From assembly GCF_000214595.1 (NCBI RefSeq), contig NZ_AFIG01000001.1, positions 372,001-436,000 of the forward strand: DNA of 64,000 bases, in the 5' to 3' direction. Numbering within the stretch: the first letter of the stretch is position 1; each line of letters starts with the position of its first letter. The notes beneath the pieces were generated by a model that worked only from the letters and a program-made list of their open reading frames with translations, had not been told where the DNA came from and made no database searches. The stretch comes from Methylophaga thalassica MP. GTDB taxonomy: Bacteria > Pseudomonadota > Gammaproteobacteria > Nitrosococcales > Methylophagaceae. Below are positions 10,591-20,156 of the stretch, piece by piece. The position numbers were made by a program, and so were the translations under genes.

Positions 10591-11140
10591 AGTCATCGTA
10601 ACAACAAAAAATGCTGATGGTACGGCGCATCATGCGCCGATGGGAATTAGTGAAGTAAATAATTACTTTCAAATAAAACCATTTAAAACCTCAACAACAT
10701 ACAACAATCTGATGAACCAGCGGTCGTGTAGTATTAATTATATTGATGATGTTCGTGTATTTGCTGGGGCATTAACCGGGCATCGCCAATGGCCAACATC
10801 ACCATGCGAAAAGGTGGATGGGATCTATTTGACGGATGCGCTAAGTCATAGTGAAATCGCAATTCAGAATGTGGATGACGATGATCCGCGTGCATGTTTT
10901 TATGGTGCTGTGGTAAATGAACAGCAACACGGCTTATTTCGTGGTTATAACCGTGCCCAAAGCGCCGTGATTGAAGCCGCGATTTTGGTCAGTCGACTGT
11001 CCATGCTGCCGGAACAAAAAATTCGCGATGAAATTAACTACTTAACCATTGGTATGGAAAAAACCGCGGGAGAACGCGAGTGGGAAGCCTGGGGATGGTT
11101 AATGGAAAAGGTTAAACAAGCAGGTATCGATGTCGAATAA
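10562..11140 (+). CDS. DUF447 family flavin-binding protein of the H4MPT cluster
   Basis: A 192-residue DUF447 protein. The family has an FMN-binding split-barrel-like fold and is shared by methanogens and H4MPT-using methylotrophs; its reaction is not established. Recognisable parts are TTKNADGTAHHAPMGI near residue 14 and the C-terminal helical region ending WGWLMEKVKQAG. The start is GTG 10562, supported by AAGGAG at 10549-10554; it lies inside the last CGTA repeat of the upstream gene, a 29-nt overlap. It overlaps the next gene by 11 nt, so the group is probably translationally coupled. Confidence 0.8.
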   Translation: MARLTAKIHEVIVTTKNADGTAHHAPMGISEVNNYFQIKPFKTSTTYNNLMNQRSCSINYIDDVRVFAGALTGHRQWPTSPCEKVDGIYLTDALSHSEIAIQNVDDDDPRACFYGAVVNEQQHGLFRGYNRAQSAVIEAAILVSRLSMLPEQKIRDEINYLTIGMEKTAGEREWEAWGWLMEKVKQAGIDVE

Positions 11141-11816
11141 CACAAAGTGGCTTGCCAGCGTGCAATCGCTGGAAGAAGCGCAAAGCTTGAACGAGTGTCT
11201 GCCAGATATACTCGACATGAAACAACCGGCACAAGGCGCCTTGGGTGCCCTGCCACTGGATGTGGTGAAAAATGTCGTCAAATGGGCATCAGGTCGGTGT
11301 TTAACCAGTGCCACAGTTGGTGATTTGCCAATGCAGGTTCAATTCATTGAACCTGCAATTATGAAGATGGCTGAAACAGGTGTGGATTATGTCAAAGTAG
11401 GCTTATTTGGCGGCGATGAGCAGGCTGAATGTCTGCAAGAATTAACGCCGGTTATCAAACAACTTAATACACCGGTCATTGCCGTGACGTTTGCTGATCG
11501 TCACTATGAAAAGGATGTGATAAAACAGGTATTGCAGACAGGATTTAGCGGTGTAATGATCGATACCGCTGAAAAAAATGGTCGTTCCTTGTTGGATCTT
11601 TGGTCCGTTGATGCCCTGACTGACTTTGTAAACGTCGTAAAAGATGCACAACAATTATGTGGTTTGGCAGGTGCATTACGCATTGATGACATTGCTACCC
11701 TGCGAACATTACAGCCGGACTATCTTGGCTTTCGCAGTGCCCTTTGTCCAGACCGAAAACGAAATGGAACCTTATCCGTAACATTGGCCAAAACTATCGC
11801 GTCAGCGTTACAGTAA
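11130..11816 (+). CDS. mfnB: (5-formylfuran-3-yl)methyl phosphate synthase (MfnB family)
   Basis: A 228-residue DUF556 protein. MfnB condenses two glyceraldehyde 3-phosphate molecules into the furan precursor of methanofuran. The Schiff-base lysine of the family is Lys31 in LDMKQPAQGALGAL, and the second active lysine is Lys89 in VDYVKVGLFGG; the 58-residue spacing equals that of Lys27/Lys85 in the Methanocaldococcus enzyme. Methylotrophs use a methanofuran analogue (methylofuran) in the formyltransferase/hydrolase complex, so the gene fits formaldehyde oxidation. It overlaps the DUF447 gene by 11 nt and ends the cluster. Confidence 0.9.
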   Translation: MSNNTKWLASVQSLEEAQSLNECLPDILDMKQPAQGALGALPLDVVKNVVKWASGRCLTSATVGDLPMQVQFIEPAIMKMAETGVDYVKVGLFGGDEQAECLQELTPVIKQLNTPVIAVTFADRHYEKDVIKQVLQTGFSGVMIDTAEKNGRSLLDLWSVDALTDFVNVVKDAQQLCGLAGALRIDDIATLRTLQPDYLGFRSALCPDRKRNGTLSVTLAKTIASALQ

Positions 11817-11886
11817 ACGTTATCAGCAGGCTTTATTGGCAGGACGCCAGTGAAATAGGTCATCATTAAATCGCAAGGAGGCGAAC

Positions 11887-12753
11887 ATGCAACTTGTTCA
11901 ACGTTTTATCCGTGTTTTTTTAATTCTTACCCTGCTTACCTTTAACGGGATCGTTCATGCTGCTCAGGCCATGCCGCCAGTGCAGCTGGCCAGTGTGTAT
12001 AAGTCAGAAAATGCTGAGCCAATATCAGCCTACCTCGTCAGCGAGAAATTTGATGGTGTTCGAGCTATATGGACCGGCACAGAACTATTGACGCGAAGTG
12101 GAAACCTTATTAATGCCCCGGAATGGTTTACTGCTCCCCTCCCTGATGTGTGGTTGGACGGTGAGTTGTGGACAACGCATCAGGACTTTGCCCGGCTCAG
12201 TGGTATTGTGAGAACACAAACACCCGTTGATGAGGAGTGGCAACATGTTAGTTACCGCGTATTTGATATGCCTGATAAAAAATTGCCGTTTGAGCAACGT
12301 TATCAAAACTACACTCGTTTAATCACTAAACTAGATCTGCCTCACCTCAAAACAGTTAAACAACAACGCGTTGCGAGTGATAGCGCATTACAAGACCTAT
12401 TACAGCAAAAGCTTGAGCACGGCGCGGAAGGTCTGATTCTACACCTGGCCTCTGCCAAACATCAGGGTGGCAGAACAGAAGCATTATTAAAATTAAAACC
12501 TTACGACGATGAAGAAGCCGTCGTTATTGGACATCTGCCTGGTAAAGGCAAATATACCCATCAGTTAGGTGCCTTACGCGTTAAAAATGACCGAGGTCAA
12601 ATTTTCGCTATCGGCAGTGGTTTATCCGATCAAGATCGCCTAAATCCGCCTGCGATTGGCACGGTTATCACCTATCGTTATCAAGGTTATACCAAAAAAG
12701 GCTTGCCACGTTTTGCTCGTTTTTTGCGTATCCGTGACACCGAGCTGGATTAA
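11887..12753 (+). CDS. ligE: Periplasmic ATP-dependent DNA ligase LigE
   Basis: A 288-residue minimal ATP-dependent DNA ligase (Lig E type). A signal peptide covers about residues 1-26, so it should work in the periplasm. The nucleotidyltransferase motif I is SEKFDGVRA (catalytic Lys about residue 54), motif III VWLDGELW, motif IV EGLILH, motif V LLKLKPYDDEEA, followed by a short OB domain ending GTVITYRYQGYTKKGLPRF. It joins nicked double-stranded DNA; roles in DNA uptake or extracellular DNA are proposed for the family. GCAAGGAGG just upstream of the ATG is a strong ribosome site. No competence gene lies beside it. Confidence 0.93.
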   Translation: MQLVQRFIRVFLILTLLTFNGIVHAAQAMPPVQLASVYKSENAEPISAYLVSEKFDGVRAIWTGTELLTRSGNLINAPEWFTAPLPDVWLDGELWTTHQDFARLSGIVRTQTPVDEEWQHVSYRVFDMPDKKLPFEQRYQNYTRLITKLDLPHLKTVKQQRVASDSALQDLLQQKLEHGAEGLILHLASAKHQGGRTEALLKLKPYDDEEAVVIGHLPGKGKYTHQLGALRVKNDRGQIFAIGSGLSDQDRLNPPAIGTVITYRYQGYTKKGLPRFARFLRIRDTELD

Positions 12754-12860
12754 ATCTGACAAATAAGAAGAATTGGCCATGCGTTTGATTTTTAGTTTTC
12801 TCAACATTGATATAAACGTAACAATGTATGGTCGGTTTGTATCACTGTATATGTTTAATT

Positions 12861-13100
12861 TTAGCTAACGTGAACGGTTTTTTTCACCAGAATGGCTACT
12901 ATAGGTCTGACAATAAGAACGCAAATAAAAGCCGCTGGCATGGCAATTTTATAAGCATGTAAAACATCACTGATATAGTGCGAAGACAAACCCTGGTTAA
13001 CGCCAGTAATGATTAAGCACATTAACATGGCCATAATCCCTGCCATATAAAAAGCAAAAACATAAGATGTCAATTTGACGGGTAATTTCTTTGTTTTCAT
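12861..13100 (-). CDS. DUF2798 small membrane protein
   Basis: A 79-residue protein with two hydrophobic helices separated by a short polar loop and a Lys-rich start (MKTKKLPVKLTSYVFAFYM). This matches the DUF2798 family, whose function is unknown. AGGAG precedes the ATG by a good distance. It is divergent from the LysR gene at 13227, a layout in which LysR proteins often control the neighbour, so regulation by that gene is plausible but not shown. Confidence 0.75.
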   Translation of the reverse strand: MKTKKLPVKLTSYVFAFYMAGIMAMLMCLIITGVNQGLSSHYISDVLHAYKIAMPAAFICVLIVRPIVAILVKKTVHVS

Positions 13101-13226
13101 TACTTACTCCTCTTAATTCAGGGTGAGAAGTTTAACTATGTTACTGTTAAGTAAATAGAGGGTATAAACTAAATAAATTATTAAGTTAAAGTTAGTAATG
13201 TTGTGTTGCTTATAGGGAATCAACAG

Positions 13227-14147
13227 ATGGATACGATGCGTGGTGTAGAGAGTTTTGTCAGATCGGTGGAGTTAGGCAGTCTTGCAGCCGCATCAAGAAG
13301 GTTAGGTATTAGCGCAGCGGCGGTCAGCCAGAATATTGCCCGATTAGAGTCTGCTTTAGCTACACGTTTACTTACCAGAACGACAAGAAGTCTGGCATTA
13401 ACAGATAGCGGAGAAGTTTATTACCAGCGAGTAAAAGGTCTGTTGCAAGAGATGGAGCTGGCGGCAGAAGCTGTTTCATTAGTTGATGGTAAAGTGTCTG
13501 GACGACTGAAAATAGCCTGCTCTGCAGCCTTTGCACGGCATGTATTAGCTCCGTTACTCCCCATGTTTTATGAGCAGTATCCAAAACTGAGTATAGAGCT
13601 TATGGCCAGTGACAGACATGTTGACCATCGGCAGGAAGGCATTGATGTCAGTATTCGAATTCGAGAGCAACTGGATGATAGCCTGGTGGCGAATCGACTT
13701 ACTACCGTTCCGCTTGTTTATTGTGCTTCCCCTGATTATCTAGATAAAAATGGTGTTCCAGATTCTATTGCTGAATTACGTCAGCATAGATGTTTGCTGT
13801 TTAAAATTCCTGTTGATGAAAAAATAGTCGGGTGGTCTTTTATAAGACATGGTGAACGTTTCCAACCAGAAGTCAGAACAGCCATGGTTTGTGATGATAT
13901 TGATATGTTGGCAAATATCACCGTTGCAGGCGGCGGTATTGCGAGATTAGCAGCTTTCGTTGCAACCCCTTATATTGCTGAAGGAAGACTCATTCCCTTA
14001 TTTGAAGCTGGCAATCACTCTGAACTTCATGGTGAAGCGGAACCTTTAGATTATTATTTCTGTGTTGCTGATCGTTTTGCAAAAACGCTAAAAGTACGGG
14101 TTTTTCAGGACTTTTTACATCAAAATTTACCTAATAGCTGGGAGTAA
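13227..14147 (+). CDS. LysR family transcriptional regulator
   Basis: A 306-residue LysR-type regulator of the large CrgA/DsdC-like group: N-terminal helix-turn-helix (GSLAAASRRLGISAAAVSQN) then an effector-binding domain with GRLKIACSAAFARHVLAPLL and the IDVSIRI segment common in regulators of membrane or quinone-related genes. The ATG at 13227 is preferred over the upstream TTG/ATG region since it gives the usual MDTMRGVESFVRSVELGS start. It is divergent from the DUF2798 gene; the 126-bp gap would hold the shared control region. The inducer is unknown. Confidence 0.85.
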   Translation: MDTMRGVESFVRSVELGSLAAASRRLGISAAAVSQNIARLESALATRLLTRTTRSLALTDSGEVYYQRVKGLLQEMELAAEAVSLVDGKVSGRLKIACSAAFARHVLAPLLPMFYEQYPKLSIELMASDRHVDHRQEGIDVSIRIREQLDDSLVANRLTTVPLVYCASPDYLDKNGVPDSIAELRQHRCLLFKIPVDEKIVGWSFIRHGERFQPEVRTAMVCDDIDMLANITVAGGGIARLAAFVATPYIAEGRLIPLFEAGNHSELHGEAEPLDYYFCVADRFAKTLKVRVFQDFLHQNLPNSWE

Positions 14148-14193
14148 AGGGGAGTAGGTACCATTAAGTCCCCTACTCCACCCATCCATTACG

Positions 14194-16473
14194 CTAAGCT
14201 GCCTGAGATTGGCGTAACTCTCTGGCGGCTTCAACCATGGCTTCCAGCGCGGGTTTCACTTCTGCCCATTGACGGGTTTTCAGGCCACAATCGGGGTTGA
14301 CCCACAAACGTTTAGCCGGAATTCGCTGAGCCGCTTTTTTCATCAGGGTTTTCATGTACTCCGCATTAGGAATATTCGGTGTATGGATGTCATATACGCC
14401 CGGCCCAATTTCATTGGGGTAATCAAAGGCATTAAAGACATCCAGCAGTTCCATATCTGACCGTGAGGTTTCAATGGTGATGACATCAGCATCCATCGCA
14501 GCAATCGATTCAATAATGTCATTGAACTCGGAATAACACATATGGGTATGGATTTGCGTTTCATTCGCTACGCCATTGGCAGTGACTCGGAAACAACGTA
14601 CCGCCCAGTCAAGGTAGTCTTGCCATTCAGCACGACGCAGTGGTAGCCCTTCGCGTAATGCCGCTTCATCGATTTGAATGATGTTAACCCCAGACTTTTC
14701 AAGATCCAGTACTTCATCACGAATGGCCAGGGCCAGTTGTAAACACGTATCTGAGCGGGGTTGATCATCACGAACAAAGGACCAGTTCAGCATGGTGACA
14801 GGACCAGTCAGCATGCCTTTTACAGGCTTATCGGTCAGTGATTGAGCATAATTAATCCAGTCGACGGTCATTGCACGGGGTCGTGCGATATCCCCAAAGA
14901 TGATAGGAGGTTTAACACAGCGTGAACCGTAAGATTGCACCCAACCAAACCGGCTGAAGATATAACCATCGAGTTGTTCGCCGAAGTATTCCACCATATC
15001 GTTTCGCTCTGCTTCACCGTGCACCAGAACATCCAACCCAACTTTTTCCTGCTCTTCAATTGCCAGCTGGATCTGTTGGTGCATTTTGGCTTGGTAGGCG
15101 GTAAAGTCTATCTCTCCTTTACGAAACAATTGACGTGTTTGCCGAATATCGGTGGTTTGTGGAAACGAGCCAATGGTGGTCGTGGGGTAAAGCGGCAGCT
15201 TGACCTTGCTACGCTGTAATTCAGCGCGTTCAGCATAAGGTTGTTGGCGATTTGCCATGGCATCGGTAACTGATTGCAGACGCTGTTGAATGTCACTACG
15301 GTGTACTCGCGTAGAGTTTTCTCGATGCGCAATCGAGTTAGCATTTTCGGCTAGTTCTGCTGCAAGGGCGTCACGGCCTTCATTCAGCGCGGTGGCGACA
15401 ATAGCCAGTTCATCGAGCTTTTGCTCAGCAAATGCCAGCCAATCTTTTACTTCAGTATCGATATCCGTTTCGCTGTTTAAGTCGACAGGAACATGCAATA
15501 ACGAACAGGATGGCGCCAACCAGAGACGTTGCTTAAGACGTATATAAACAGGTTCGAGCCAATCCAGCGTTGCGTTAAGGTCGGTCTTCCAGATATTTCT
15601 TCCATTGATTATGCCGATAGATAACACTTTATGTGGTGGTAACCAGTCGACTACCTTAATGACTTCATCTCGAGCATTAATGGCATCAATATGCAGCCCT
15701 GCTGTGGGTAATTCACAGGCCAGCTGCAGGTTTTCTTTCAGACTGCCAAAATAAGTGGTCAGCAGTAATTTAACTGGTGTTTTGTTTAAAGCAAAGTAGG
15801 CCTGGTTTAGAGCATGCTGCCAGTCCTTATCCAGTTCCGTAACAAGGATGGCTTCATCGATTTGTACCCACTCAATACCTTCTTTTGCTAACAGGTTTAA
15901 CAAAGCTTCGTATACGGGCAAGAGTTTAGGTAGCAGGTCAAGTTTGTTGCTATCATCCTTGCTTTTACCTAGCCAAAGGTAGCTGACGGGGCCGAGAATA
16001 ACGGGTTTGGCATTGACGCCTTGCTGCGTTGCTTCTCTTACGTAAGACAGATAGCGCTCAGCATGAAGTTCAAATGTGGTATCTGCGTCGAATTCCGGGA
16101 CCAGATAATGATAATTTGTGTCAAACCATTTAGTCATTTCAGCTGCTGCTACAGACGTTTGTTCAACGGCTTTGCTGGTTTGACCTCTGGCGGCTTGAAA
16201 GTATTGGTCCAGTTCAGATAGTTCACTACGAGCGCGTCGAGGCAAGTTACCAACCAATAAGCTGGTGTCTAGTACGTGATCATAAAATGAGAAGTCGCCT
16301 ACAGGACTAAAATCCAGCTTTTTTTGACTATTCCAGTTTTTTTTTCTTAATTCGGCGGCTTGCTGTTCCAGATCAATAAGCGATGTTTCACCACGCCAGT
16401 ATGCTTCTAGAGCAAATTTTAATTCTCGTTTCTTCCCTATACGTGGGAAGCCCAGGTTATGTGTTTTTACCAT
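14194..16473 (-). CDS. metE: Cobalamin-independent methionine synthase
   Basis: A 759-residue MetE, which moves the methyl group of 5-methyltetrahydropteroyl-triglutamate to homocysteine. It has the two-barrel architecture: N-terminal [23 protein letters not shown] and the C-terminal barrel beginning at [11 protein letters not shown]. Zinc-site residues are visible in the C-terminal half: [12 protein letters not shown] (His and Cys) and NPDCGLKTR (Cys), with a Glu between them. It is divergent from metR, 94 bp apart, the classical arrangement in which MetR with homocysteine activates metE. Confidence 0.97.
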   Translation of the reverse strand: MVKTHNLGFPRIGKKRELKFALEAYWRGETSLIDLEQQAAELRKKNWNSQKKLDFSPVGDFSFYDHVLDTSLLVGNLPRRARSELSELDQYFQAARGQTSKAVEQTSVAAAEMTKWFDTNYHYLVPEFDADTTFELHAERYLSYVREATQQGVNAKPVILGPVSYLWLGKSKDDSNKLDLLPKLLPVYEALLNLLAKEGIEWVQIDEAILVTELDKDWQHALNQAYFALNKTPVKLLLTTYFGSLKENLQLACELPTAGLHIDAINARDEVIKVVDWLPPHKVLSIGIINGRNIWKTDLNATLDWLEPVYIRLKQRLWLAPSCSLLHVPVDLNSETDIDTEVKDWLAFAEQKLDELAIVATALNEGRDALAAELAENANSIAHRENSTRVHRSDIQQRLQSVTDAMANRQQPYAERAELQRSKVKLPLYPTTTIGSFPQTTDIRQTRQLFRKGEIDFTAYQAKMHQQIQLAIEEQEKVGLDVLVHGEAERNDMVEYFGEQLDGYIFSRFGWVQSYGSRCVKPPIIFGDIARPRAMTVDWINYAQSLTDKPVKGMLTGPVTMLNWSFVRDDQPRSDTCLQLALAIRDEVLDLEKSGVNIIQIDEAALREGLPLRRAEWQDYLDWAVRCFRVTANGVANETQIHTHMCYSEFNDIIESIAAMDADVITIETSRSDMELLDVFNAFDYPNEIGPGVYDIHTPNIPNAEYMKTLMKKAAQRIPAKRLWVNPDCGLKTRQWAEVKPALEAMVEAARELRQSQAA

Positions 16474-16567
16474 GTTATGTTCCTTTACAAATCGTGGGCC
16501 ATTGTAAAGTTGATAAAAGATAAGGAATAATGATATTTATTTCTTAATCTATAAGAATATTTCATAC

Positions 16568-17473
16568 ATGATTGAGCGTACCCATTTAAAAATTATTCAG
16601 GCTTTGGCTGAGCATGGCAGTCTAACGGCGGCTGCAAACGCCTTATATGTCACTCAGCCGGCATTAACTCATCAGATTCGTTACCTTGAGCAGAAGTTAG
16701 AGGTTCGACTTTGGGAGAGACAGGGAAGAAAATTGAGGCTCACCCAAGCTGGTCAGCTTTTATTAAAAACGGCAAGGCAGGTATTACCTGTTTTTGAGCA
16801 GGCAGAAAATACAATGCAGGCTCTGGCTGATGGTAAGCAAGGGGTGTTAAAGGTTGGTGTGGAGTGTCATCCATGCTATGAGTGGTTAAAAGCAATATTA
16901 ACGGACTATCTGATCGCGATGCCGAAAATGGATGTAGATATTGTTCATAAATTCCAGTTTTCTGGTTTGGAAGGACTATTAAATCATCACATAGACTGTT
17001 TGGTGACGCCGGATAAAGTGACACACAAAGATTTATTTTATGCGCCATTATTCGAGTATGAAATGGTGTTGTTGGTAGCAAGTACTCACTCACTTTCTGG
17101 GCTTGATTATATAGAAGCAGAGGCATTGGAATCGGAGTTATTGATGACTTTTCCCGTGCCGCATGAACGATTAGATATTTATACTCAGTTCTTACTGCCT
17201 GCCAATGTAAAACCACAACATAAAACGATGGAATCTTTAGATATCATGGTACAAATGGCGAGCCTGAACCGTGGTGTGACCGTATTACCTGATTGGTTGG
17301 CCAAACAATATTGCCAAGAAATTCCTGCTTCTATCGTTAGATTAGGACAGCATGGTGTGATGAAAACCTTATTTGCAGCGATGCGGGTGGGTGAACAGAC
17401 GGTGCCCTATATGGCAACATTTTTAGAAATGGGACAGAAAAAAGGTGCTTTAGGAATCAAGCAGACGAAATAA
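16568..17473 (+). CDS. metR: Methionine biosynthesis regulator MetR
   Basis: A 301-residue LysR-type regulator. The N-terminus IERTHLKIIQALAEHGSLTA followed by AANALYVTQPALTHQIRYLE is typical of MetR, and the sensor domain has GVECHPCYEWLKAIL, seen in MetR proteins. Homocysteine is the known co-inducer. Its position divergent from metE confirms the call. The AT-rich 94-bp gap contains TGAAATATTC, resembling one MetR half-site, but no full operator is clear. The 3' end overlaps the convergent response-regulator gene by 24 nt. Confidence 0.92.
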   Translation: MIERTHLKIIQALAEHGSLTAAANALYVTQPALTHQIRYLEQKLEVRLWERQGRKLRLTQAGQLLLKTARQVLPVFEQAENTMQALADGKQGVLKVGVECHPCYEWLKAILTDYLIAMPKMDVDIVHKFQFSGLEGLLNHHIDCLVTPDKVTHKDLFYAPLFEYEMVLLVASTHSLSGLDYIEAEALESELLMTFPVPHERLDIYTQFLLPANVKPQHKTMESLDIMVQMASLNRGVTVLPDWLAKQYCQEIPASIVRLGQHGVMKTLFAAMRVGEQTVPYMATFLEMGQKKGALGIKQTK

Positions 17474-18247
17474 CATTTCCCGGATAGTGTTAGGTTCAAA
17501 AGGCTTGTTGAGAATGGCTGAGACACCTGCCTGTTCGACCTGACCAAGTCGGGCTTCATTATTTTCTGTGGTTAAGATCATGATTGGAATGGCATCATTA
17601 CCCATATCATTTCTGATGTACTGAACCAACTCGTGACCATCCATTTCAGGCATATTCAGATCGGTGACAATCAGGTCATAGTGATTTTCGTTAATTTTAT
17701 CCAAAGCTTTACGACCATTTTCAGCATCGTCAATATGCTGAATGCCCATCGTACTGAAAATACGCATAATGTGATTACGTGAAGTCAAACTATCGTCAAC
17801 AACCAACAAGTTCAACTCACTGACATCATAACTTTCCAGCGTAATTTCTTCTGGATCAATGATATCTAACGTGGCCCTTATAGCCCGTTGTAAGTCTTTA
17901 TGATCGAAGGGTTTGGGCAGGATAGCAATCACTCCAGCCTGACGGACAGGTTCCAGCGCTGCATGCCCTTTTTCACTGGAAATCAGCATATATGACAGAT
18001 TGAGCTCAGGATGATCTTGTATCACAGTTTCAATAAGCTCATTGGCCGTCATATCCGGTAGATACATGGCTGTAATCACCAGATCGGGTGGGTATTTACT
18101 AATCAGCGCTAATGCTTCTTTACCACTACTAACGCCATCAATTTTATGAACACCCTCTTCATTCAGATGTCGCATGATGAGCTTGAGTTGCATGGCTGAA
18201 GGTTCAACCAGCAGAATAGATAAATCGTTAGCTGTAAGTAAGGCCAT
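17450..18247 (-). CDS. Tandem receiver protein with a degenerate first receiver
   Basis: A 265-residue protein made of two CheY-like receiver domains and no output domain. Receiver 2 (about residues 145-265) is intact: acidic Asp151/Asp152, phospho-acceptor Asp196 in IVTDLNMPEMDG and Lys248 in NKPF. Receiver 1 (about 8-130) keeps Lys112 in PKPF but has Ala60 (LVITAMYLPDM) where the phospho-acceptor Asp should be, and Glu-Pro instead of the acidic pair. It is probably a phosphorylation-dependent adaptor. It ends inside metR's 3' end and starts 4 bp after yajL, with which it may share a transcript. Confidence 0.88.
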   Translation of the reverse strand: MALLTANDLSILLVEPSAMQLKLIMRHLNEEGVHKIDGVSSGKEALALISKYPPDLVITAMYLPDMTANELIETVIQDHPELNLSYMLISSEKGHAALEPVRQAGVIAILPKPFDHKDLQRAIRATLDIIDPEEITLESYDVSELNLLVVDDSLTSRNHIMRIFSTMGIQHIDDAENGRKALDKINENHYDLIVTDLNMPEMDGHELVQYIRNDMGNDAIPIMILTTENNEARLGQVEQAGVSAILNKPFEPNTIREMLFRLLDS

Positions 18248-18251
18248 AGGC

Positions 18252-18806
18252 TTAGTGTCTTACCAAGTCATTTTCGACTTGGTTACGTGTTTGTTGCGTT
18301 GTCAGAATTTCAATAATGCTTAATGCAAAATCCATGGCGGTACCTGGTCCTTTTGAAGTAATTATTCTGTCATCGATGACAACAGTTTGATCAATGAGTG
18401 ATATTTCAGGCCAATCTTCTTGTTTCAATACGCCTGGATAACAGGTAGCACGGTGTTGATTAAGGATCTTTGCATTCGCTAATACCAAAGGTGCAGCACA
18501 AATTGCTGCGATATATTTATTAGCATTTAACTGATTTTGTAATAAGGTCGCGATACGAGCATCGCTATTGAGATTGTTCGTGCCGGGCTGACCGCCCGGC
18601 AGAACAACCATATCAAACGTTGACTCTTTGACATCATCTATCAGGCTATCAGCAGATAATACCACTTGTCTGCTGCCGGTAACCTGATGACGCTGGGTCA
18701 GGCTGGCTGTCACCACATTGATCCCTGCTCTCCTCAGTAAGTCGATAACGGTGACCGCTTCAATTTCTTCAAAGCCTTCGGCGAGAGGAACCAATACAGT
18801 TGACAT
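18252..18806 (-). CDS. yajL: DJ-1/PfpI family protein, YajL type
   Basis: A 184-residue DJ-1 superfamily protein. The nucleophilic elbow cysteine is Cys103 in YIAAICAAP, the partner Glu is in the GFEEIEAVTVIDLLRR segment (residues 11-26), and MVVLPGGQPGTNNL contains the conserved glycine pair. YajL is reported as an oxidative-stress chaperone and glyoxalase/deglycase-like enzyme; the exact activity is debated in the literature. It lies 10 bp downstream of ctpA and directly upstream of the receiver-protein gene, suggesting one transcript. Confidence 0.88.
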   Translation of the reverse strand: MSTVLVPLAEGFEEIEAVTVIDLLRRAGINVVTASLTQRHQVTGSRQVVLSADSLIDDVKESTFDMVVLPGGQPGTNNLNSDARIATLLQNQLNANKYIAAICAAPLVLANAKILNQHRATCYPGVLKQEDWPEISLIDQTVVIDDRIITSKGPGTAMDFALSIIEILTTQQTRNQVENDLVRH

Positions 18807-18816
18807 AAGCTATCCT

Positions 18817-20130
18817 TTATTTTTTAAGGATGGTCATTCCTTTTAACAAATTCAGTGCTTGTGATAATGCATAATCAGAGACTTCAAGAGGTTGCTCTTT
18901 CTCTTTATCCGCTTGGTTCTGTTCAGCATTGGCTTTTTCTTCTTCGTCACCATTGACCAGATGATGAGCCAGATCACGTTCTCTTAGCGGAGTAAATTCT
19001 GCGTCTTCAATAGCAGAAATATGCACTGGTTTTAGTTCGATATCCGGAACAATACCTTCTGCCTGAATAGAACGGCCTGAAGGTGTGTAATAACGAGCTG
19101 TTGTCATCTTAACAGCAGTGTCATTAGTGAGAGGCATGACAGTCTGCACAGAGCCTTTACCAAAGGTTTTTGTACCCATAATGACCGCACGATCATGATC
19201 TTGTAAGGCACCAGCTACAATTTCCGAAGCAGATGCAGAACCACCATTAACCAATACAACTAATGGAGCACCTTTCAGCATATCGTCAGGAGTGGCGTGG
19301 AATTTCTGATCAGAATCTGGAATACGGCCTTCAGTGTAAACAATGAGCCCTTTTTCAATGAAGGCATCAGAGACTTCAACCGCGGCATCTAATACACCAC
19401 CAGGATTGTTGCGTAAATCTAGGACCAGTCCGTTTAGTTTGCCATCATTTTCTTTTTTCAGTTCAGAGATCGCTTCTCTTAAGCTTTCGCCAGTTCGTGA
19501 CTGAAATGTTGAAATACGAACATAGGCGTAACCCGGTTCCAGCATTTTTTTCTTAACACTCTCGACTTTGATGATGGCGCGAGTGACGTTAATTTTGAGT
19601 GGTGTATCTTCACCTTCACGAATAATGGTTAGCATAAGGTCAGTGCCTGGTTTGCCACGCATGATATCCACTGCATCATTCAGGGTCATTCCTTTTACAG
19701 GAGTGTCATCAAGACGAATAATCAGATCACCCGGTTTGATACCGGCTTTTGCAGCAGGCGTATCGTCAATTGGTGTGACGACCTTAACAAAGCCATCTTC
19801 CATACTGACTTCAATACCCAGTCCACCAAATTCGCCAGAGGTACCTTCACGCAGTTCTTTGAACTGTTCTTTATCGAGATAGGTTGAGTGAGGATCCAGA
19901 CCGGAAAGCATGCCGCGGATAGCATTTTCCAGTAACTGTTTATCTTCAACAGGTTCTACATAACTACTTTTAATCCTGCCAAAAATCTCTGAAAAAGTAC
20001 GTAAGTCTTCAAGAGGTAGGTCCGGTTTTGTTGCTTCCTTGTCAGCAAAAACCATTTGGCCAAATACGAGGGTGGCACCTAAAATTACACCGCTGGTAAT
20101 TAAGCCGAAATCACGTTTAAAAAAACTCAT
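18817..20130 (-). CDS. Carboxy-terminal processing protease (S41 family)
   Basis: A 437-residue CtpA-type serine protease with an N-terminal signal/anchor (residues 10-30), a PDZ domain (about 95-185) and the S41 catalytic core. Catalytic Ser300 lies in NGGSASASEIVAGAL and Lys325 in FGKGSVQT, with the family's 25-residue spacing. A charged tail (EEEKANAEQNQADKEKEQ) follows. It works in the periplasm. Its position just downstream of envC matches the known link between Ctp proteases and murein hydrolase control, and the order gpmI-envC-ctpA is common in proteobacteria. Confidence 0.92.
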   Translation of the reverse strand: MSFFKRDFGLITSGVILGATLVFGQMVFADKEATKPDLPLEDLRTFSEIFGRIKSSYVEPVEDKQLLENAIRGMLSGLDPHSTYLDKEQFKELREGTSGEFGGLGIEVSMEDGFVKVVTPIDDTPAAKAGIKPGDLIIRLDDTPVKGMTLNDAVDIMRGKPGTDLMLTIIREGEDTPLKINVTRAIIKVESVKKKMLEPGYAYVRISTFQSRTGESLREAISELKKENDGKLNGLVLDLRNNPGGVLDAAVEVSDAFIEKGLIVYTEGRIPDSDQKFHATPDDMLKGAPLVVLVNGGSASASEIVAGALQDHDRAVIMGTKTFGKGSVQTVMPLTNDTAVKMTTARYYTPSGRSIQAEGIVPDIELKPVHISAIEDAEFTPLRERDLAHHLVNGDEEEKANAEQNQADKEKEQPLEVSDYALSQALNLLKGMTILKK

Positions 20131-20156
20131 ATTCCTTCCTTAATCGATAAGACTTG

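Noticed and set aside
14149-14181. GGAGTAGG/CCTACTCC inverted repeat between the LysR gene and metE.
   Set aside because: It has a long loop and no T-run, so it is not a convincing terminator.
16474-16567. TGAAATATTC in the metE-metR gap as a MetR operator.
   Set aside because: It lacks the second TTCA half; regulation by MetR is likely from gene order, but the exact site cannot be fixed.
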